A stretch of DNA of 64,000 nucleotides, taken from the NCBI RefSeq assembly GCF_000152705.1, contig NZ_CH672413.1, positions 1,277,978-1,341,977 of the forward strand, in the 5' to 3' direction. Position numbers and translations under genes: made by a program. Below the pieces are notes generated by a model. It searched no databases, was not told the origin of the DNA, and saw only the letters and a list, made by a program, of their open reading frames with translations. Shown here one piece after another: positions 1-9,610 of this stretch (the stretch's first letter is position 1; each line of letters starts with the position of its first letter). The stretch is from Janibacter sp. HTCC2649 (lineage in GTDB: Bacteria > Actinomycetota > Actinomycetes > Actinomycetales > Dermatophilaceae).

Positions 1-2
1 CT

Positions 3-407
3 GACGGCGCAGCCGTCGCCTCTATCAACGGTCACGTCATCCAAGGCTTCAAGACGACCACGTGCATGTACGGCCGAAAATCCCAAACAATCGCTGTCCG
101 CGCAGAGGCGCCCGACCATTACGAGATCGACTTTGCCGCCTACGCTTCCGGCGAACTCCTGCTGTTTCACGTCGGCCAGCAGGGGCCAGACCTTGGAGAC
201 CGCGCTTGGTACGTGGGCCGCGGCGATGGAGTCCCCCTCACCGCGAAGCTCGACGGCAAGTTGGTGCGAGTGACCGGGTCGTCGACGGGTTCCGCTGGAG
301 ATGTCCCCACATGGGCAACCGCGAGGCCGATTCGGGTGGAGGTGGCGGTCGCGTGCCCTGGGGCGGACCTGAACAAATGGCCTGCGCTTCCTCCTCCGAA
401 CGACTAG
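3..407 (+). CDS. LpqH-like lipoprotein antigen, 5'-truncated by window edge
   Basis: The reading frame is open from the first bases and ends at a TAG at 405-407, so the N-terminus, including any signal peptide and lipobox, lies outside the window. The visible 134 residues read as a small beta-rich secreted domain. The order INGH, then a Cys (TTTC), a middle stretch, then VTGSSTG and a final EVAVACP follows the mycobacterial 19 kDa lipoprotein family (LpqH, Myco_19_kDa): a first Cys after the DG-N strand, a TGTATG-like turn, and a closing Cys. Function is unknown beyond likely surface exposure. It lies just inside what looks like the right end of an integrated element. The family call is by eye and moderately sure. 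Confidence 0.55.
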   Translation, partial: DGAAVASINGHVIQGFKTTTCMYGRKSQTIAVRAEAPDHYEIDFAAYASGELLLFHVGQQGPDLGDRAWYVGRGDGVPLTAKLDGKLVRVTGSSTGSAGDVPTWATARPIRVEVAVACPGADLNKWPALPPPND

Positions 408-681
408 CCGAGAAGGCCCGCCCCTGCTGGCCTCGTCTGATGCTCCGTCCGCGCTACTCCCGCCCGGGGCGCTGGTGAGGCCGCTCGAGTCCTCAGGGCT
501 CAAAGGCGTGCGGCCCGGAAGCGCGGTCGTCTGACTTTGCGGTCACCGGTTAATGACCCGGTTTTGGACGAGAAGGGGCGCGCGAGGAGGCGTCACGACG
601 AGAGGTGCGCGGACGGCATACACGCAGTTCAGCGGGTATTTTCGGGCACTGACGGACAAGGGCGCGAAACGTACGTTGAGA
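408..681. other. non-coding stretch between lipoprotein gene and tRNA fragment
   Basis: No convincing gene is seen. Short ORFs here have poor codon structure and no ribosome binding site. One copy of the octamer CGGCATAC lies at 614-621. The stretch is probably the terminal non-coding part of the integrated element whose attachment site follows. Confidence 0.5.
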
Positions 682-720
682 CTCAGCGGGTTCGGGGTTC
701 AAGTCCCTGTTGGCGCACCA
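682..720 (+). other. tRNA-Lys 3' fragment, probable attR of an integrated element
   Basis: Positions 693-709 form a T-arm (CGGGG, loop TTCAAGT, CCCTG). They are followed by an acceptor 3' strand TTGGCGC (710-716), discriminator A and encoded CCA (718-720). The sequence from about 682 resembles the 3' half of actinobacterial tRNA-Lys(UUU) genes, from the anticodon-stem 3' strand onward. No D-arm, anticodon loop or 5' acceptor strand (expected GCGCCAA-like) is found in the 150 bases upstream, so this is not a complete tRNA. A 3' tRNA remnant of about 40 bases is the classic product of tyrosine-recombinase integration. The native flank lies to the right, so the element lies to the left, and an intact tRNA-Lys should sit at its far end outside the window. 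Confidence 0.6.
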
Positions 721-724
721 GAGA

Positions 725-764
725 ACGACGAAGGCCCCGGAGGATGACTCCGGGCCTTCGTCGT
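725..764. terminator. strong hairpin after the tRNA fragment
   Basis: ACGACGAAGGCC(C)CGGAG pairs with CTCCGGGCCTTCGTCGT around a 5-base loop, giving about 17 pairs with one bulged C. It starts 5 bases after the CCA, as expected for the native terminator of the disrupted tRNA gene. It can also end transcription of the converging aldo/keto reductase gene. There is no long T-tract. Confidence 0.6.
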
Positions 765-787
765 TCGTGGCTCTGGCTGGATCTCAC

Positions 788-1768
<981 letters not shown>

Positions 1769-1883
1769 GTCGTTGTGCCTTCCAGTGGTGCGAGCGCCAT
1801 CCCTTTCTGGGTTGGCCACTCGTCCAGAGAAGCAGTCCTGCTCGAGCTGCGGGAGGCCCTGACGTAGGGGTCACTGTCAGGCA

Positions 1884-1919
1884 CTCCTACGGGTTCCATT
1901 CCGCTCCTACAGTGGACGG
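1884..1919 (+). promoter_or_regulatory. direct repeat and -10-like element in divergent promoter
   Basis: The heptamer CTCCTAC occurs at 1884-1890 and 1904-1910, exactly 20 bp apart (two helical turns), in the region between the divergent reductase and regulator genes. The second copy overlaps TACAGT (1908-1913), a plausible -10 hexamer 6 bases before the ATG at 1920. The regulator mRNA could therefore be leaderless. A site for autoregulation is inferred only. Confidence 0.35.
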
Positions 1920-2831
1920 ATGACCTCCACCGAGCCGAGACCGCGCGACGCCGTGAGGGCGGAGATCCGCGAGTTTCTGAGTTCCCGTCGCGCGAAGATC
2001 ACTCCGGAGCAGGCGGGGCTACCGACGTACGGCGCGAATCGGCGACGCGTCCCTGGCCTGCGCCGCGAGGAGGCCGCCCTCCTTGTCGGCGTTTCCCCTC
2101 AGTACTACATCCGGCTCGAGCGTGGCGACGCGATCGGCATCTCGCCGAGCGTCATCGACGGCATCGCCCATGCCCTCAGGCTCGATGAAGCCGAGCGCAC
2201 ACATCTACTCGACCTCCTTCGCACCGCTGGCGGATCCGCCTCCCCCGGCCCCTCTCGGGGGCGTCGACCCGGAGCCACCCGACCCCTACGTCCGACCCTT
2301 CACCGGCTCCTCGACTCGATGCCCGACGTGCCGGCCGTCGTCCTGTCAGCCCGACTGGACGTCGTGTCGATGAACCCACTCGGAAGGGCGCTGTTCTCGC
2401 CCGTCCAGGACGATGGGAGCCAGGTCAACAACGCGCGCATGGTGTTCCTCGACCCCAGAGCGACTGCGTTCTTCCGCGAGTGGGACATGGTCGCCAACGA
2501 CACCGTTGCCCTGCTCCGCGCCGAGGTGGGGCGCAATCCCTACGACCGTGATCTCTCGGACCTCGTCGGGGAGCTCAGCACGCGCAGCGAGGACTTCCGC
2601 GTGCGCTGGGCAGCCCACGACGTGCGGATCCACAACACCGGGGTGAAGAAGATCCACCACGAGCTCGTCGGCGATCTCGATCTCCCCTTCGAGTCCCTTC
2701 CGATCGACGCCGAGTCGAACCTCAGCCTGGTCGCTTATCTGCCCGAGCCCGGTTCGGCGACCGCAGGGGCCCTGGCCCTGCTCGCCAGCTGGGCGGCCAG
2801 CAGCCATCAGACCGCATCGGACCAGACCTGA
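1920..2831 (+). CDS. XRE-family transcriptional regulator, MmyB-type
   Basis: A 303-residue regulator with an N-terminal helix-turn-helix (about residues 12-85; VPGLRREEAALLVGVSPQYY and LERGDA are the family hallmark). It is followed by the MmyB-like ligand-binding domain (about 110-290), with VPAVVLSARLDVVSMNPLGR and FLDPRATAFFREWD. Such proteins control a neighbouring, usually divergent, oxidoreductase gene, here the aldo/keto reductase. The known members respond to small hydrophobic ligands; the ligand here is unknown. The end faces the large secreted-protein gene, with a shared hairpin between them. Confidence 0.9.
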   Translation: MTSTEPRPRDAVRAEIREFLSSRRAKITPEQAGLPTYGANRRRVPGLRREEAALLVGVSPQYYIRLERGDAIGISPSVIDGIAHALRLDEAERTHLLDLLRTAGGSASPGPSRGRRPGATRPLRPTLHRLLDSMPDVPAVVLSARLDVVSMNPLGRALFSPVQDDGSQVNNARMVFLDPRATAFFREWDMVANDTVALLRAEVGRNPYDRDLSDLVGELSTRSEDFRVRWAAHDVRIHNTGVKKIHHELVGDLDLPFESLPIDAESNLSLVAYLPEPGSATAGALALLASWAASSHQTASDQT

Positions 2832-2835
2832 CGAT

Positions 2836-2873
2836 GAGGGCCTCCGACCGGCGAACGCCGGCCAGAGGCCCTC
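2836..2873. terminator. bidirectional terminator between convergent genes
   Basis: GAGGGCCTC (2836-2844) pairs with GAGGCCCTC (2865-2873), and the inside continues with CCGGCG/CGCCGG after mismatches. It lies between the stops of the MmyB-type regulator (2831) and the secreted protein (2901) and can serve both. No clear T-tract is seen. Confidence 0.65.
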
Positions 2874-2900
2874 GACCACTCGTGCCATCGGCACTTGGGC

Positions 2901-5900
2901 CTAGGTCGTCGGTCCCGGCGTCCCGAGGGCGAACGGGATCGTCGTGGCGTTCCCGAGGGTGTCGAACACGACGAGGGTGTTCTCACCCGCGACAGCACCG
3001 AACGCACCCGCAGTGACGAAGTTCAGGTCCGACCACGCGTTGTCGGTCAGATCCTTCGCCACGCCATTGAGAGTGAGCCGATCCACCTTGCTGCCATCGG
3101 ACAGCTTGAACGACACCTTCACGTAGGTGCCAGCACTACCAACGGTGAAGCCCTCGCCATCCTTGACGGTCACGGTCGGCCCCGTCGTGTCGAGCACGAA
3201 CCGGACCGTGGTCGGGTTCCCGGCGACGTCGAACAGCACGAGGGTGTTCGCACCCTCCACGGCACCGAATGCACCCGGCTTGACGAAGTTCAGGTCCGAC
3301 CAGACGTTGTCGGTCAGGTCCTTCGCCTTGCCATTGAGGGTGAGCCGGTCGACCTTGCCTGTGTCATGCAGCTTGAAGGACACCTTGGCGTACCGACCGT
3401 CACGCCCAGTCGTGAACTCGTCACCGTCCTTGACCGTCACGGTCGGCGCTGTGGTGTCTGCCGGTGACGTCGTCACGGTGAGGTCCCGCAGGCGGCCGAA
3501 GTTGTCGAACGACCCGAAGCCCACCCGACCCGCAGCGAAGGTGGTGTCCTTCGCCGTGAGCAGCGGCGCCGCGTGCCCGTCCATGTAGACGGCGACGTCA
3601 CCACTGTCGGCGCAACGCACCAGCCGGACGCCGTGCCACTCCTCGTCCGTCACTGCGGGTGGGGCGCCCACCTTGCCGTCCCACTGGTCGTCGATGCGCT
3701 CACGGTCCTTCCCGTTGACCTTGAAGATGCCGTTGTGCGCATAGATCGTGTTGTCCTGCGACAGGTGCGCGTAGTAGTACTCCGTGTCCGACTTCCAGCC
3801 GAACACGAGGATGACGTCACGGTTGTTCACCGTCGCCGGCTCATCGAGACGCACCTGGGCGCTGAGATCGAAAGAGCCGAGCTCGGCACCCTGGGTCAGA
3901 ACGGCATACTCAAAGGGACGGCGAATGCCGTCTGCCGGGTCTGTCCCGGCAGACGTCTGGATGATCTGGTCTCCGGGGAAGTCCCACTTCGCGGGCGTCT
4001 TCGGAGCCCAGTTGTCACCGGCCATGAGGTCGGTGACGGTCGTCCCGGACGGAGCGCACGACGGCGGCGTCGGAGGCTTCGTCGGGGTGGCGTGGAAGTG
4101 CGCGTACTGGGCACTGACCTGCTCCGGCGTCGCCACCGTGTCGAGGAACATGAGGTCGTCCATCCGACCGTTGAACGGGTTCGCCTCACGCGTGTCCTGC
4201 GGGAAGCTGCCACCGATCTTGTAGCCCCGCGGATTCGTCGCCGACGTCGAGCCGGAGCCCCACGGGTTGGTTGCCGTGTAGCGGCCCGCGAGAGGCTTGC
4301 CGTTGCGATAGAGCTTCATCTCGCCTGCCGCGAAGTCGAAGCTCGCCGTGAGGTGCACCCACTCGTCACTCGCCAGGATCTCGTCCCACGGCATGTCGGC
4401 AGCGAAGGTCCATGACCCGGCCCCGTCGACGCGCCGACCGAGGGCGACGAGCTTGAGCTCGTTGCCGACGGTGATGATTTCGAGGAGGGCCCGGACCGCG
4501 TGTCCGTCGGAATCGCCGGTGAGTATGCCGGCCAGCCCGATCGCGTTGTATCGGTCGTCCGGGTTGGTCGTACCGGAGTTGAGCGCAGCCACGCTGTCAC
4601 CCGTGCGCTTGAACCAACCCATGACGGTGGCCTTGTCGGTCCCGGCAAAGGCGTCGAGCGTGTCGACACCCTTGGCGTTGTAGACGCCCGCCTTCCAGTC
4701 GTCGTTGGATGCCGTGGTCGGACTCATCTGCTGCGTCTGGAGGGCCTCTCCTGCACCCGAGTAGGCCCGGTCGGCGACGCGCATCTCCACTCCGCCGTTG
4801 ACCAACTGGATCTGCGTGCCCGACGTGCCCTGGTCCGCCTCGAACGTCGGCGCACCCGGGGCTGGGTGGTCAAAGTCGTAGTGCGACACCAGGTTTGGTG
4901 CGAGCTCGGGCAGGACGACCGGCGACTTGGGCGGCACGCGGTGGGCACCGGTGACCTTCCAGATCTTCCCGTTCGCCTTGGCGATGAGATACAGCTCGCC
5001 GGCGGCGTCCGAGCCGAAGCGCAGGTCGACTCGCGTGTCGCCGACCAGGTCCTGGAAGGTCGTCTCCTTGCCGTCCTTGAACACGCGCAACTGCTCGATG
5101 GCAGCGAGGTCGTCGATGCTGCCGGTGTTGCGCACCATCTCGTCGGCCTTGGTGGACAACACCCAGCCACGGACCAGGTCGGTGAAGAGGTACTGACCCT
5201 TGAGTGTCGGGATGCTGCCGCGATAGACGAAGCCACCGTTGTTGGCCACTCCCGCGTCACCGGTCTGCCCGGGGTCGCGGTTGTGGTCGTAGGCCGCGAC
5301 GGGATAGGTGAAGCCGTTCTTGGCATCGTCGGCCGGCAACGGATAGATCTGACGGTTCTCGGCGACGAACGGGCCCTCACGGAAGGACCAGCCGAAGTTG
5401 TCCCCCGGCTCGACCGCGTAGATGGACTCGACCTGCCACTCACCGATGTGCCCGAGATACATCGTGTGGTCCCCGGCTGGATCCCAGCTGATGCGGTGCG
5501 GGTCACGCATGCCAATGGCATACAGCTCGGGCAGGGCGCCCGCGGTGCTCAGGAAGGGGTTGTCCGCGGGGATGCCGTACTTCCCGTTGGCGCTGTTGGT
5601 GCCGAGCGGGTTGATCCGCATGATCGTGCCCTGCGGAGTGGCCACGTTCTGCGGATTGCCGTTGCCCACACCGTTTCCACCGTCTCCGGCGAGGATGTAG
5701 AGGTTGCCGTAGTCGGCGTCACCGGGCTTCACAGTGGGGTTGAACGAGATCTGCTGCACGGTGTGCACGCGACCGTTGAAGGGCACGCGCATGACCTCGC
5801 GGCTGGTCCCCGCAAAGACGGGCGCCGACGGATCGGTGGCCTTCCACTCCGTGACGACACTGTGGAAGCCCGTGCTGCCGTAGGCCGGGAAGTCCGGCGT

Positions 5901-7106
5901 GTCCTCGGTCAGAGCAGTGCCCGCCTCCGTGTGGACGGTGTAGAACAAGCCGTTGCGGGCGAAGTCCGGGTGGAACTCTGCAGCACCCAGGCCCGTCCCC
6001 AGACCGGCGCTGTTGTGGAAGTTGTCGATGAAGGCCTGGCGCACATCGAGGTAGGGCACATAGGCCCCCGTCCCCTTGTTGACGGTGTAGAGCATGCCGT
6101 TGTTGTCAGGCACCATGAGCCGACCCGACCCGTCCGGGATCTCGTCGAGGTGCGTAATCCGGTTGTGCCGCACCAATCTCTGGTCCTGCGTCGCCGGAGT
6201 CGTGTGCGATTCCGGCAGCTGGGCGAGTTCCTTGACGTCGATCCCCAGAGTCGAGAGCTTGGGGTCCGGGAGCGGGTTGAGCAGGGGCTCCTGGACATCG
6301 TCGGCTGCCGCGCAGTCGCCGGGGTTCCCGGTCGCGATGGCGAGGTTCTCACCCGCGGTGTCGATGGCGACGTCGTCGAGCATGAGCTGGGCGTCGCTCT
6401 TGGCCCCGTTGATCCAGAAGAACCGGTCGAGCGCCGTGGTCACGCCCTGGCGGAAGCCGAACTGCTGCTCCGTCCCTGCAGGCAGCCGTGTCCGCTCCTT
6501 GTAGGGGCCTCCCTGGCTGTAGACCGCGACCTTGTCGGTGGCGTTGTCGGCCACGATCCAGACGCACTGCCACGAGTTCGCGGACCACGTTCCGGCAGGA
6601 CTGAACTTGCCGCCGTCACGTGCGAGAAGGGTGTCGTTGCTCTGGTTGTTCACATAGGCGCGGCTCTGCGCGTAGTCCGTCGGCTGGTCGACATCCGTGA
6701 CGCCGAAGGACGTGTCGACGGTGCCCATGCGCAACATGCGGAAGAAGAGCGTTCCGGTGGTGCCCTCGGCGATCCCCGGCACGGCGCGCGAGGCGCGCTG
6801 GGCTCCTCCCACCATCTCGAGCACCTGGTTGTTGCCATTGAGCGGATCAGCGATCACGCGGGCAGCAGAGGACGCCGACCAACCGTCCTGACCGTTGAGT
6901 GCGGTGCGTTCGTACTGCTCGAAATCGAGCTTCTGCGTGAACTCCTGTGCGGCCTGGGTCTCCGCGGCCACCGGGCTCGCGAAGAGGAAGGTGGTGCCCA
7001 CGACTGCGGTTGTCGCGACCACGGCCAGCCATCGCGATGGTCGCGGACGGGCGGCTTTGCGTTGCCGCACAGGGGTTCTGGGCGAATGGGGATTGGGCGC
7101 GCGCAT
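2901..7106 (-). CDS. large secreted multidomain protein, sugar dehydrogenase-like with LamG-type domain
   Basis: 1,401 residues. The ATG at 7106 is chosen because AGAGG lies 7 bases upstream; an in-frame TTG 15 bases earlier is less likely. An Arg-rich start and hydrophobic run ending VAA mark a Sec signal peptide (about 1-48). A first beta-rich region is followed by a glucose/sorbosone-dehydrogenase-like six-bladed propeller (about 310-680; motifs NLYILAGDGGNGVGNG, IGMRDPHRISWDP, GDNFGWSFREGPF). Then come a LamG/concanavalin-like domain (about 700-960), a second concanavalin-like domain resembling DUF1080 (about 980-1190), and two near-identical 89-residue repeats at the C-terminus. It probably oxidises or binds a sugar outside the cell. 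A LacI-type operator upstream places it in the regulon of the neighbouring LacI gene. The exact substrate is unknown. Confidence 0.8.
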   Translation of the reverse strand: MRAPNPHSPRTPVRQRKAARPRPSRWLAVVATTAVVGTTFLFASPVAAETQAAQEFTQKLDFEQYERTALNGQDGWSASSAARVIADPLNGNNQVLEMVGGAQRASRAVPGIAEGTTGTLFFRMLRMGTVDTSFGVTDVDQPTDYAQSRAYVNNQSNDTLLARDGGKFSPAGTWSANSWQCVWIVADNATDKVAVYSQGGPYKERTRLPAGTEQQFGFRQGVTTALDRFFWINGAKSDAQLMLDDVAIDTAGENLAIATGNPGDCAAADDVQEPLLNPLPDPKLSTLGIDVKELAQLPESHTTPATQDQRLVRHNRITHLDEIPDGSGRLMVPDNNGMLYTVNKGTGAYVPYLDVRQAFIDNFHNSAGLGTGLGAAEFHPDFARNGLFYTVHTEAGTALTEDTPDFPAYGSTGFHSVVTEWKATDPSAPVFAGTSREVMRVPFNGRVHTVQQISFNPTVKPGDADYGNLYILAGDGGNGVGNGNPQNVATPQGTIMRINPLGTNSANGKYGIPADNPFLSTAGALPELYAIGMRDPHRISWDPAGDHTMYLGHIGEWQVESIYAVEPGDNFGWSFREGPFVAENRQIYPLPADDAKNGFTYPVAAYDHNRDPGQTGDAGVANNGGFVYRGSIPTLKGQYLFTDLVRGWVLSTKADEMVRNTGSIDDLAAIEQLRVFKDGKETTFQDLVGDTRVDLRFGSDAAGELYLIAKANGKIWKVTGAHRVPPKSPVVLPELAPNLVSHYDFDHPAPGAPTFEADQGTSGTQIQLVNGGVEMRVADRAYSGAGEALQTQQMSPTTASNDDWKAGVYNAKGVDTLDAFAGTDKATVMGWFKRTGDSVAALNSGTTNPDDRYNAIGLAGILTGDSDGHAVRALLEIITVGNELKLVALGRRVDGAGSWTFAADMPWDEILASDEWVHLTASFDFAAGEMKLYRNGKPLAGRYTATNPWGSGSTSATNPRGYKIGGSFPQDTREANPFNGRMDDLMFLDTVATPEQVSAQYAHFHATPTKPPTPPSCAPSGTTVTDLMAGDNWAPKTPAKWDFPGDQIIQTSAGTDPADGIRRPFEYAVLTQGAELGSFDLSAQVRLDEPATVNNRDVILVFGWKSDTEYYYAHLSQDNTIYAHNGIFKVNGKDRERIDDQWDGKVGAPPAVTDEEWHGVRLVRCADSGDVAVYMDGHAAPLLTAKDTTFAAGRVGFGSFDNFGRLRDLTVTTSPADTTAPTVTVKDGDEFTTGRDGRYAKVSFKLHDTGKVDRLTLNGKAKDLTDNVWSDLNFVKPGAFGAVEGANTLVLFDVAGNPTTVRFVLDTTGPTVTVKDGEGFTVGSAGTYVKVSFKLSDGSKVDRLTLNGVAKDLTDNAWSDLNFVTAGAFGAVAGENTLVVFDTLGNATTIPFALGTPGPTT
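2912..3446 (-). repeat. two tandem 267-bp units encoding C-terminal repeat domains
   Basis: Units 3180-3446 and 2912-3179 each encode 89 residues beginning PTVTVKDG and sharing KVDRLTLNG, KDLTDN, WSDLNFV and GAFGAV. They are close to identical at the DNA level, so the duplication is recent or maintained by recombination. They look like Ig-fold surface-attachment or substrate-binding modules. Confidence 0.85.
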
Positions 7107-7166
7107 CTGGATACCTCTCAACGTCGTTGTCGATCAGGTTCTGCCACATATTTGAGCCAGCACTTT

Positions 7167-7180
7167 GGGAAGCGCTTTCC
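7167..7180. promoter_or_regulatory. LacI-type operator upstream of secreted protein
   Basis: GGGAAGCGCTTTCC is a 14-bp palindrome with one mismatched pair and the central AGCGCT typical of LacI-family operators. It lies 61 bp before the start of the secreted-protein gene. It shares its core with the palindrome at 9551-9568 in front of the ABC importer, so one LacI protein probably controls both. Confidence 0.7.
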
Positions 7181-7295
7181 GCATAGTAGGGGTGCTTCTC
7201 TGATGTGGCAAGGGATGGCCCGGACACCCCGCAGGACAAGTTCGATCGCCCTGCGCACAGTCGCCGCCGGAGAGGCGGTCCGACGAGGCGAGAAC

Positions 7296-8432
7296 TCAGA
7301 GGTGGTTCATCGCGATGACGCGACCGAGCCCTTCGAGGAGGGCGTCGGCATCCGTCATGCAACGCTGCACGTCGCTCTCGACGTCCAGGAGGGCATAGCT
7401 CGCAGCGATGCCCATCGCAGTCAACTGGGCGTCATCGAGCTCGCGCCGTCCACAGACGGCGACGACCTCACATCCCGCCGACGACGACGCGGCAGCGATG
7501 CCGGCCGGCGCCTTGCCCGACATCGTCTGCTCGTCGAGCGACCCCTCCCCCGTGATCACCAGGCGGGCCGTCCGCAACTGATCCGCGAAGCCGACGAGCT
7601 CGAGAACGAGGTCGATGCCCGGTCGGAGCCGTGCCCCCAGAGCCATGAGCGCATAGCCCACGCCACCCGCGGCGCCGGCGCCCGGCGCCAGGCGGACGTC
7701 GGTCCCCGTGGCCGAATCCAGACGATCTGCCCAGCAATGGAGGTTGGCCTCGACGACTGGCAGCTCATCCGGGGCAAGCCCCTTCTGCGGGCCGTAGACC
7801 GCAGACGCTCCCCGCGGTCCCAGCAAGGGGTTGTCGACGTCACACGCGAGCAGCAGCTCCGCCTCGCCCAGAGCGGGGTGCATCGTCGTGAGGTCGATGT
7901 CGGCGATCTGGTCGAGGTGCGCCCCGGGGTCACTGATCTCGTCCCCGACTCGGTCCAACAGCCGAGCCCCCAGCCCGACGAGCAGTCCGGCGCCACCATC
8001 CGTGCTGGCGCTTCCACCGATGCCGAGGACGATCCGTCGACAGCCGGCATCGAGCGCTGCGGCGATCACTTCGCCCGTGCCACGCGTGGTGGCCCTCCAT
8101 GGTGCGAGCTCGCGTCCCGGGAGCAGCGCCAGGCCCGAGACGTGCGCCAGCTCGATGACGGCCTGATCGGCCTTTCGTGCGTATGCCGTGTGCACCGGTT
8201 CCCCGGTGGGTCCCGTCGCGCTGAGCGGCACCCGCTCGAACCCGGCGGCTTCTGCGGCCGCCAAGGTTCCGTCGCCGCCGTCGGCGACGGGGACGACTCT
8301 GACGTCGAGCTCACCGTCGGCGGTCAGGAGTCCGCGCCGGACGGCAGCCCCCACGCCGGACGAGGTGAGCGACCCCTTGAACTTGTCCGAGGCGATGAGG
8401 ACCGAGCCGACCCGCGGCGACCTGTCAGGCAT
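7296..8432 (-). CDS. glycerate kinase
   Basis: 378 residues, usual length for the glycerate kinase family (GarK/GlxK, PF02595), which phosphorylates D-glycerate (commonly to 2-phosphoglycerate). Visible marks are the N-terminal IASDKFKGSLTS, PVADGGDGT, the glycine-rich LGIGGSASTDGGAG, and ITGEGSLDEQ near the C-terminus. The start overlaps the end of the LacI gene by 8 bases, so it is co-transcribed with the regulator. Placement between LacI and the secreted sugar dehydrogenase suggests that catabolism at this locus yields glycerate as an end product. Confidence 0.92.
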   Translation of the reverse strand: MPDRSPRVGSVLIASDKFKGSLTSSGVGAAVRRGLLTADGELDVRVVPVADGGDGTLAAAEAAGFERVPLSATGPTGEPVHTAYARKADQAVIELAHVSGLALLPGRELAPWRATTRGTGEVIAAALDAGCRRIVLGIGGSASTDGGAGLLVGLGARLLDRVGDEISDPGAHLDQIADIDLTTMHPALGEAELLLACDVDNPLLGPRGASAVYGPQKGLAPDELPVVEANLHCWADRLDSATGTDVRLAPGAGAAGGVGYALMALGARLRPGIDLVLELVGFADQLRTARLVITGEGSLDEQTMSGKAPAGIAAASSSAGCEVVAVCGRRELDDAQLTAMGIAASYALLDVESDVQRCMTDADALLEGLGRVIAMNHL

Positions 8433-9432
8433 CGATCGCGGTGCTGGCCCGCAACCGGACCTGGGCGGGGATGTGGATGTTCTGCGAACCCGTGGCGGTT
8501 CCCAGGGCGAGCTCCGCCGCCGCGACTCCGATCCCGCGCATGTCCAGACCCACGGTGGTCAGGGTCGGCGTGACGTCGAGCAGGGTGGGGATGTCGTCGA
8601 ATCCGGCGATGGACACGTCGCCGGGCACCGAGAGGCCGAGCTCTCGACAGGCAGCGAGGGCGCCGAGCGCCATGACGTCGGAGACGGCAAAGAGGCAGAT
8701 GGGCGAGGGACCGCCCCGCTGCAGAGCCGCAAGGCCAGCCTCGTACCCGCCGGATCGCGAGAAGTCGCCCGTGGCCGACCACACGACACGTTCGGCTCCG
8801 ACCTCGCGCCGGAACGCGTCGGCTCGGTCGACAGAGGTGCGCAACCAGCGCGGCCCCTCAAGGACGGCGAAGCGCTCGTGACCGGCCTCCATGAGGGCCT
8901 GGGCGAGACGCCGAGCACCACCCCTGTTGTCGGGAACGACCGCCGAGAAGTCCTCGAAGGGCTGACCGATGAACGCCAGCCGGCCGCCGTTGCGCTCGTA
9001 CATCCGACACGCAGCGACGAGGTCTCGCTGGGCGCTGTCCGAACTGCGACGACGGGATCCGGCCAGAATGATCGCCTGCGTGCGATGCGCTGCGAGGCTG
9101 CGGACGGCGGCGGTCTCCAGTTCGGGATCCCGCCCAGTGCTCGCGAGGAGCGTCTGCTTGCCGAGCGGTTGAGCCACGGACTGCACTCCGCCGGCAATCA
9201 TCGAGAAATACGGGTCCGAGATGTCGTGCACGACGAGGCCGACGAGATCACTCGACGAGCGGGCGAGCGCCTGGGCCTGGGCGTGAGGCACGTAGCCCAA
9301 GAGCTCCGCAGCGGCCCGCACCTTGGCGACGACGTCCGGTCGCGGGTGCCGGTCGGACCCGTTGAGGACCCGCGAAGCGGTCGCCAGGGAGACGCCAGCA
9401 CTGCCGGCAACCTCTTGCAGAGTCGTCGCCAT
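8425..9432 (-). CDS. LacI-family transcriptional regulator
   Basis: 335 residues. An N-terminal helix-turn-helix (LQEVAGSAGVSLATASRVLNG) and hinge helix (LGYVPHAQAQALA) are followed by a periplasmic-binding-like sensor domain with VGLVVHDISDPYFS and IAGFDDIPTLLDVTPTLTTV. The ATG at 9432 follows AAGGAAGGGG and gives the standard LacI N-terminus; longer in-frame extensions upstream are not needed. The gene is divergent from the ABC importer, and palindromic operators stand at 9551-9568 and 7167-7180. It is very likely the local repressor, released by a sugar-like ligand that is not identifiable from the sequence. Confidence 0.93.
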   Translation of the reverse strand: MATTLQEVAGSAGVSLATASRVLNGSDRHPRPDVVAKVRAAAELLGYVPHAQAQALARSSSDLVGLVVHDISDPYFSMIAGGVQSVAQPLGKQTLLASTGRDPELETAAVRSLAAHRTQAIILAGSRRRSSDSAQRDLVAACRMYERNGGRLAFIGQPFEDFSAVVPDNRGGARRLAQALMEAGHERFAVLEGPRWLRTSVDRADAFRREVGAERVVWSATGDFSRSGGYEAGLAALQRGGPSPICLFAVSDVMALGALAACRELGLSVPGDVSIAGFDDIPTLLDVTPTLTTVGLDMRGIGVAAAELALGTATGSQNIHIPAQVRLRASTAIDA

Positions 9433-9550
9433 CGCCGGCGCCCCTTCCTTCGTCGAATGTTCAGGCCCAGTGTGCGGTGTCGACCACGCCTCGCCGGTGA
9501 TTTCCCGGCTTCGCAGGTGGTTGACACGTCTTCGGGCAGACCCTACCGTA

Positions 9551-9568
9551 GCGGAAAGCGCTCTCCGC
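9551..9568. promoter_or_regulatory. LacI-type operator between lacI-type gene and ABC operon
   Basis: GCGGAAAGCGCTCTCCGC is an 18-bp palindrome with one mismatched pair around the core AGCGCT. It is 119 bp from the LacI start and 43 bp from the permease start, so it can control both divergent units. The core matches the site at 7167-7180. Confidence 0.75.
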
Positions 9569-9610
9569 AACGATGCGGAGTGACCCCGAGGCACCGCAGG
9601 AGTTCCGCCC

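Noticed and set aside
600-720. Complete tRNA gene at the left end
   Set aside because: Only the T-arm and acceptor 3' strand are present; no matching 5' acceptor, D-arm or anticodon loop is found upstream, so it was recorded as a 3' fragment.
4500-8573. A very long plus-strand open frame (over 1,300 codons) opposite the secreted protein and glycerate kinase genes
   Set aside because: It is antisense to two well-recognised genes, has Arg/Val/Asp-biased composition typical of a high-GC shadow frame, and shows no motif or start signal.
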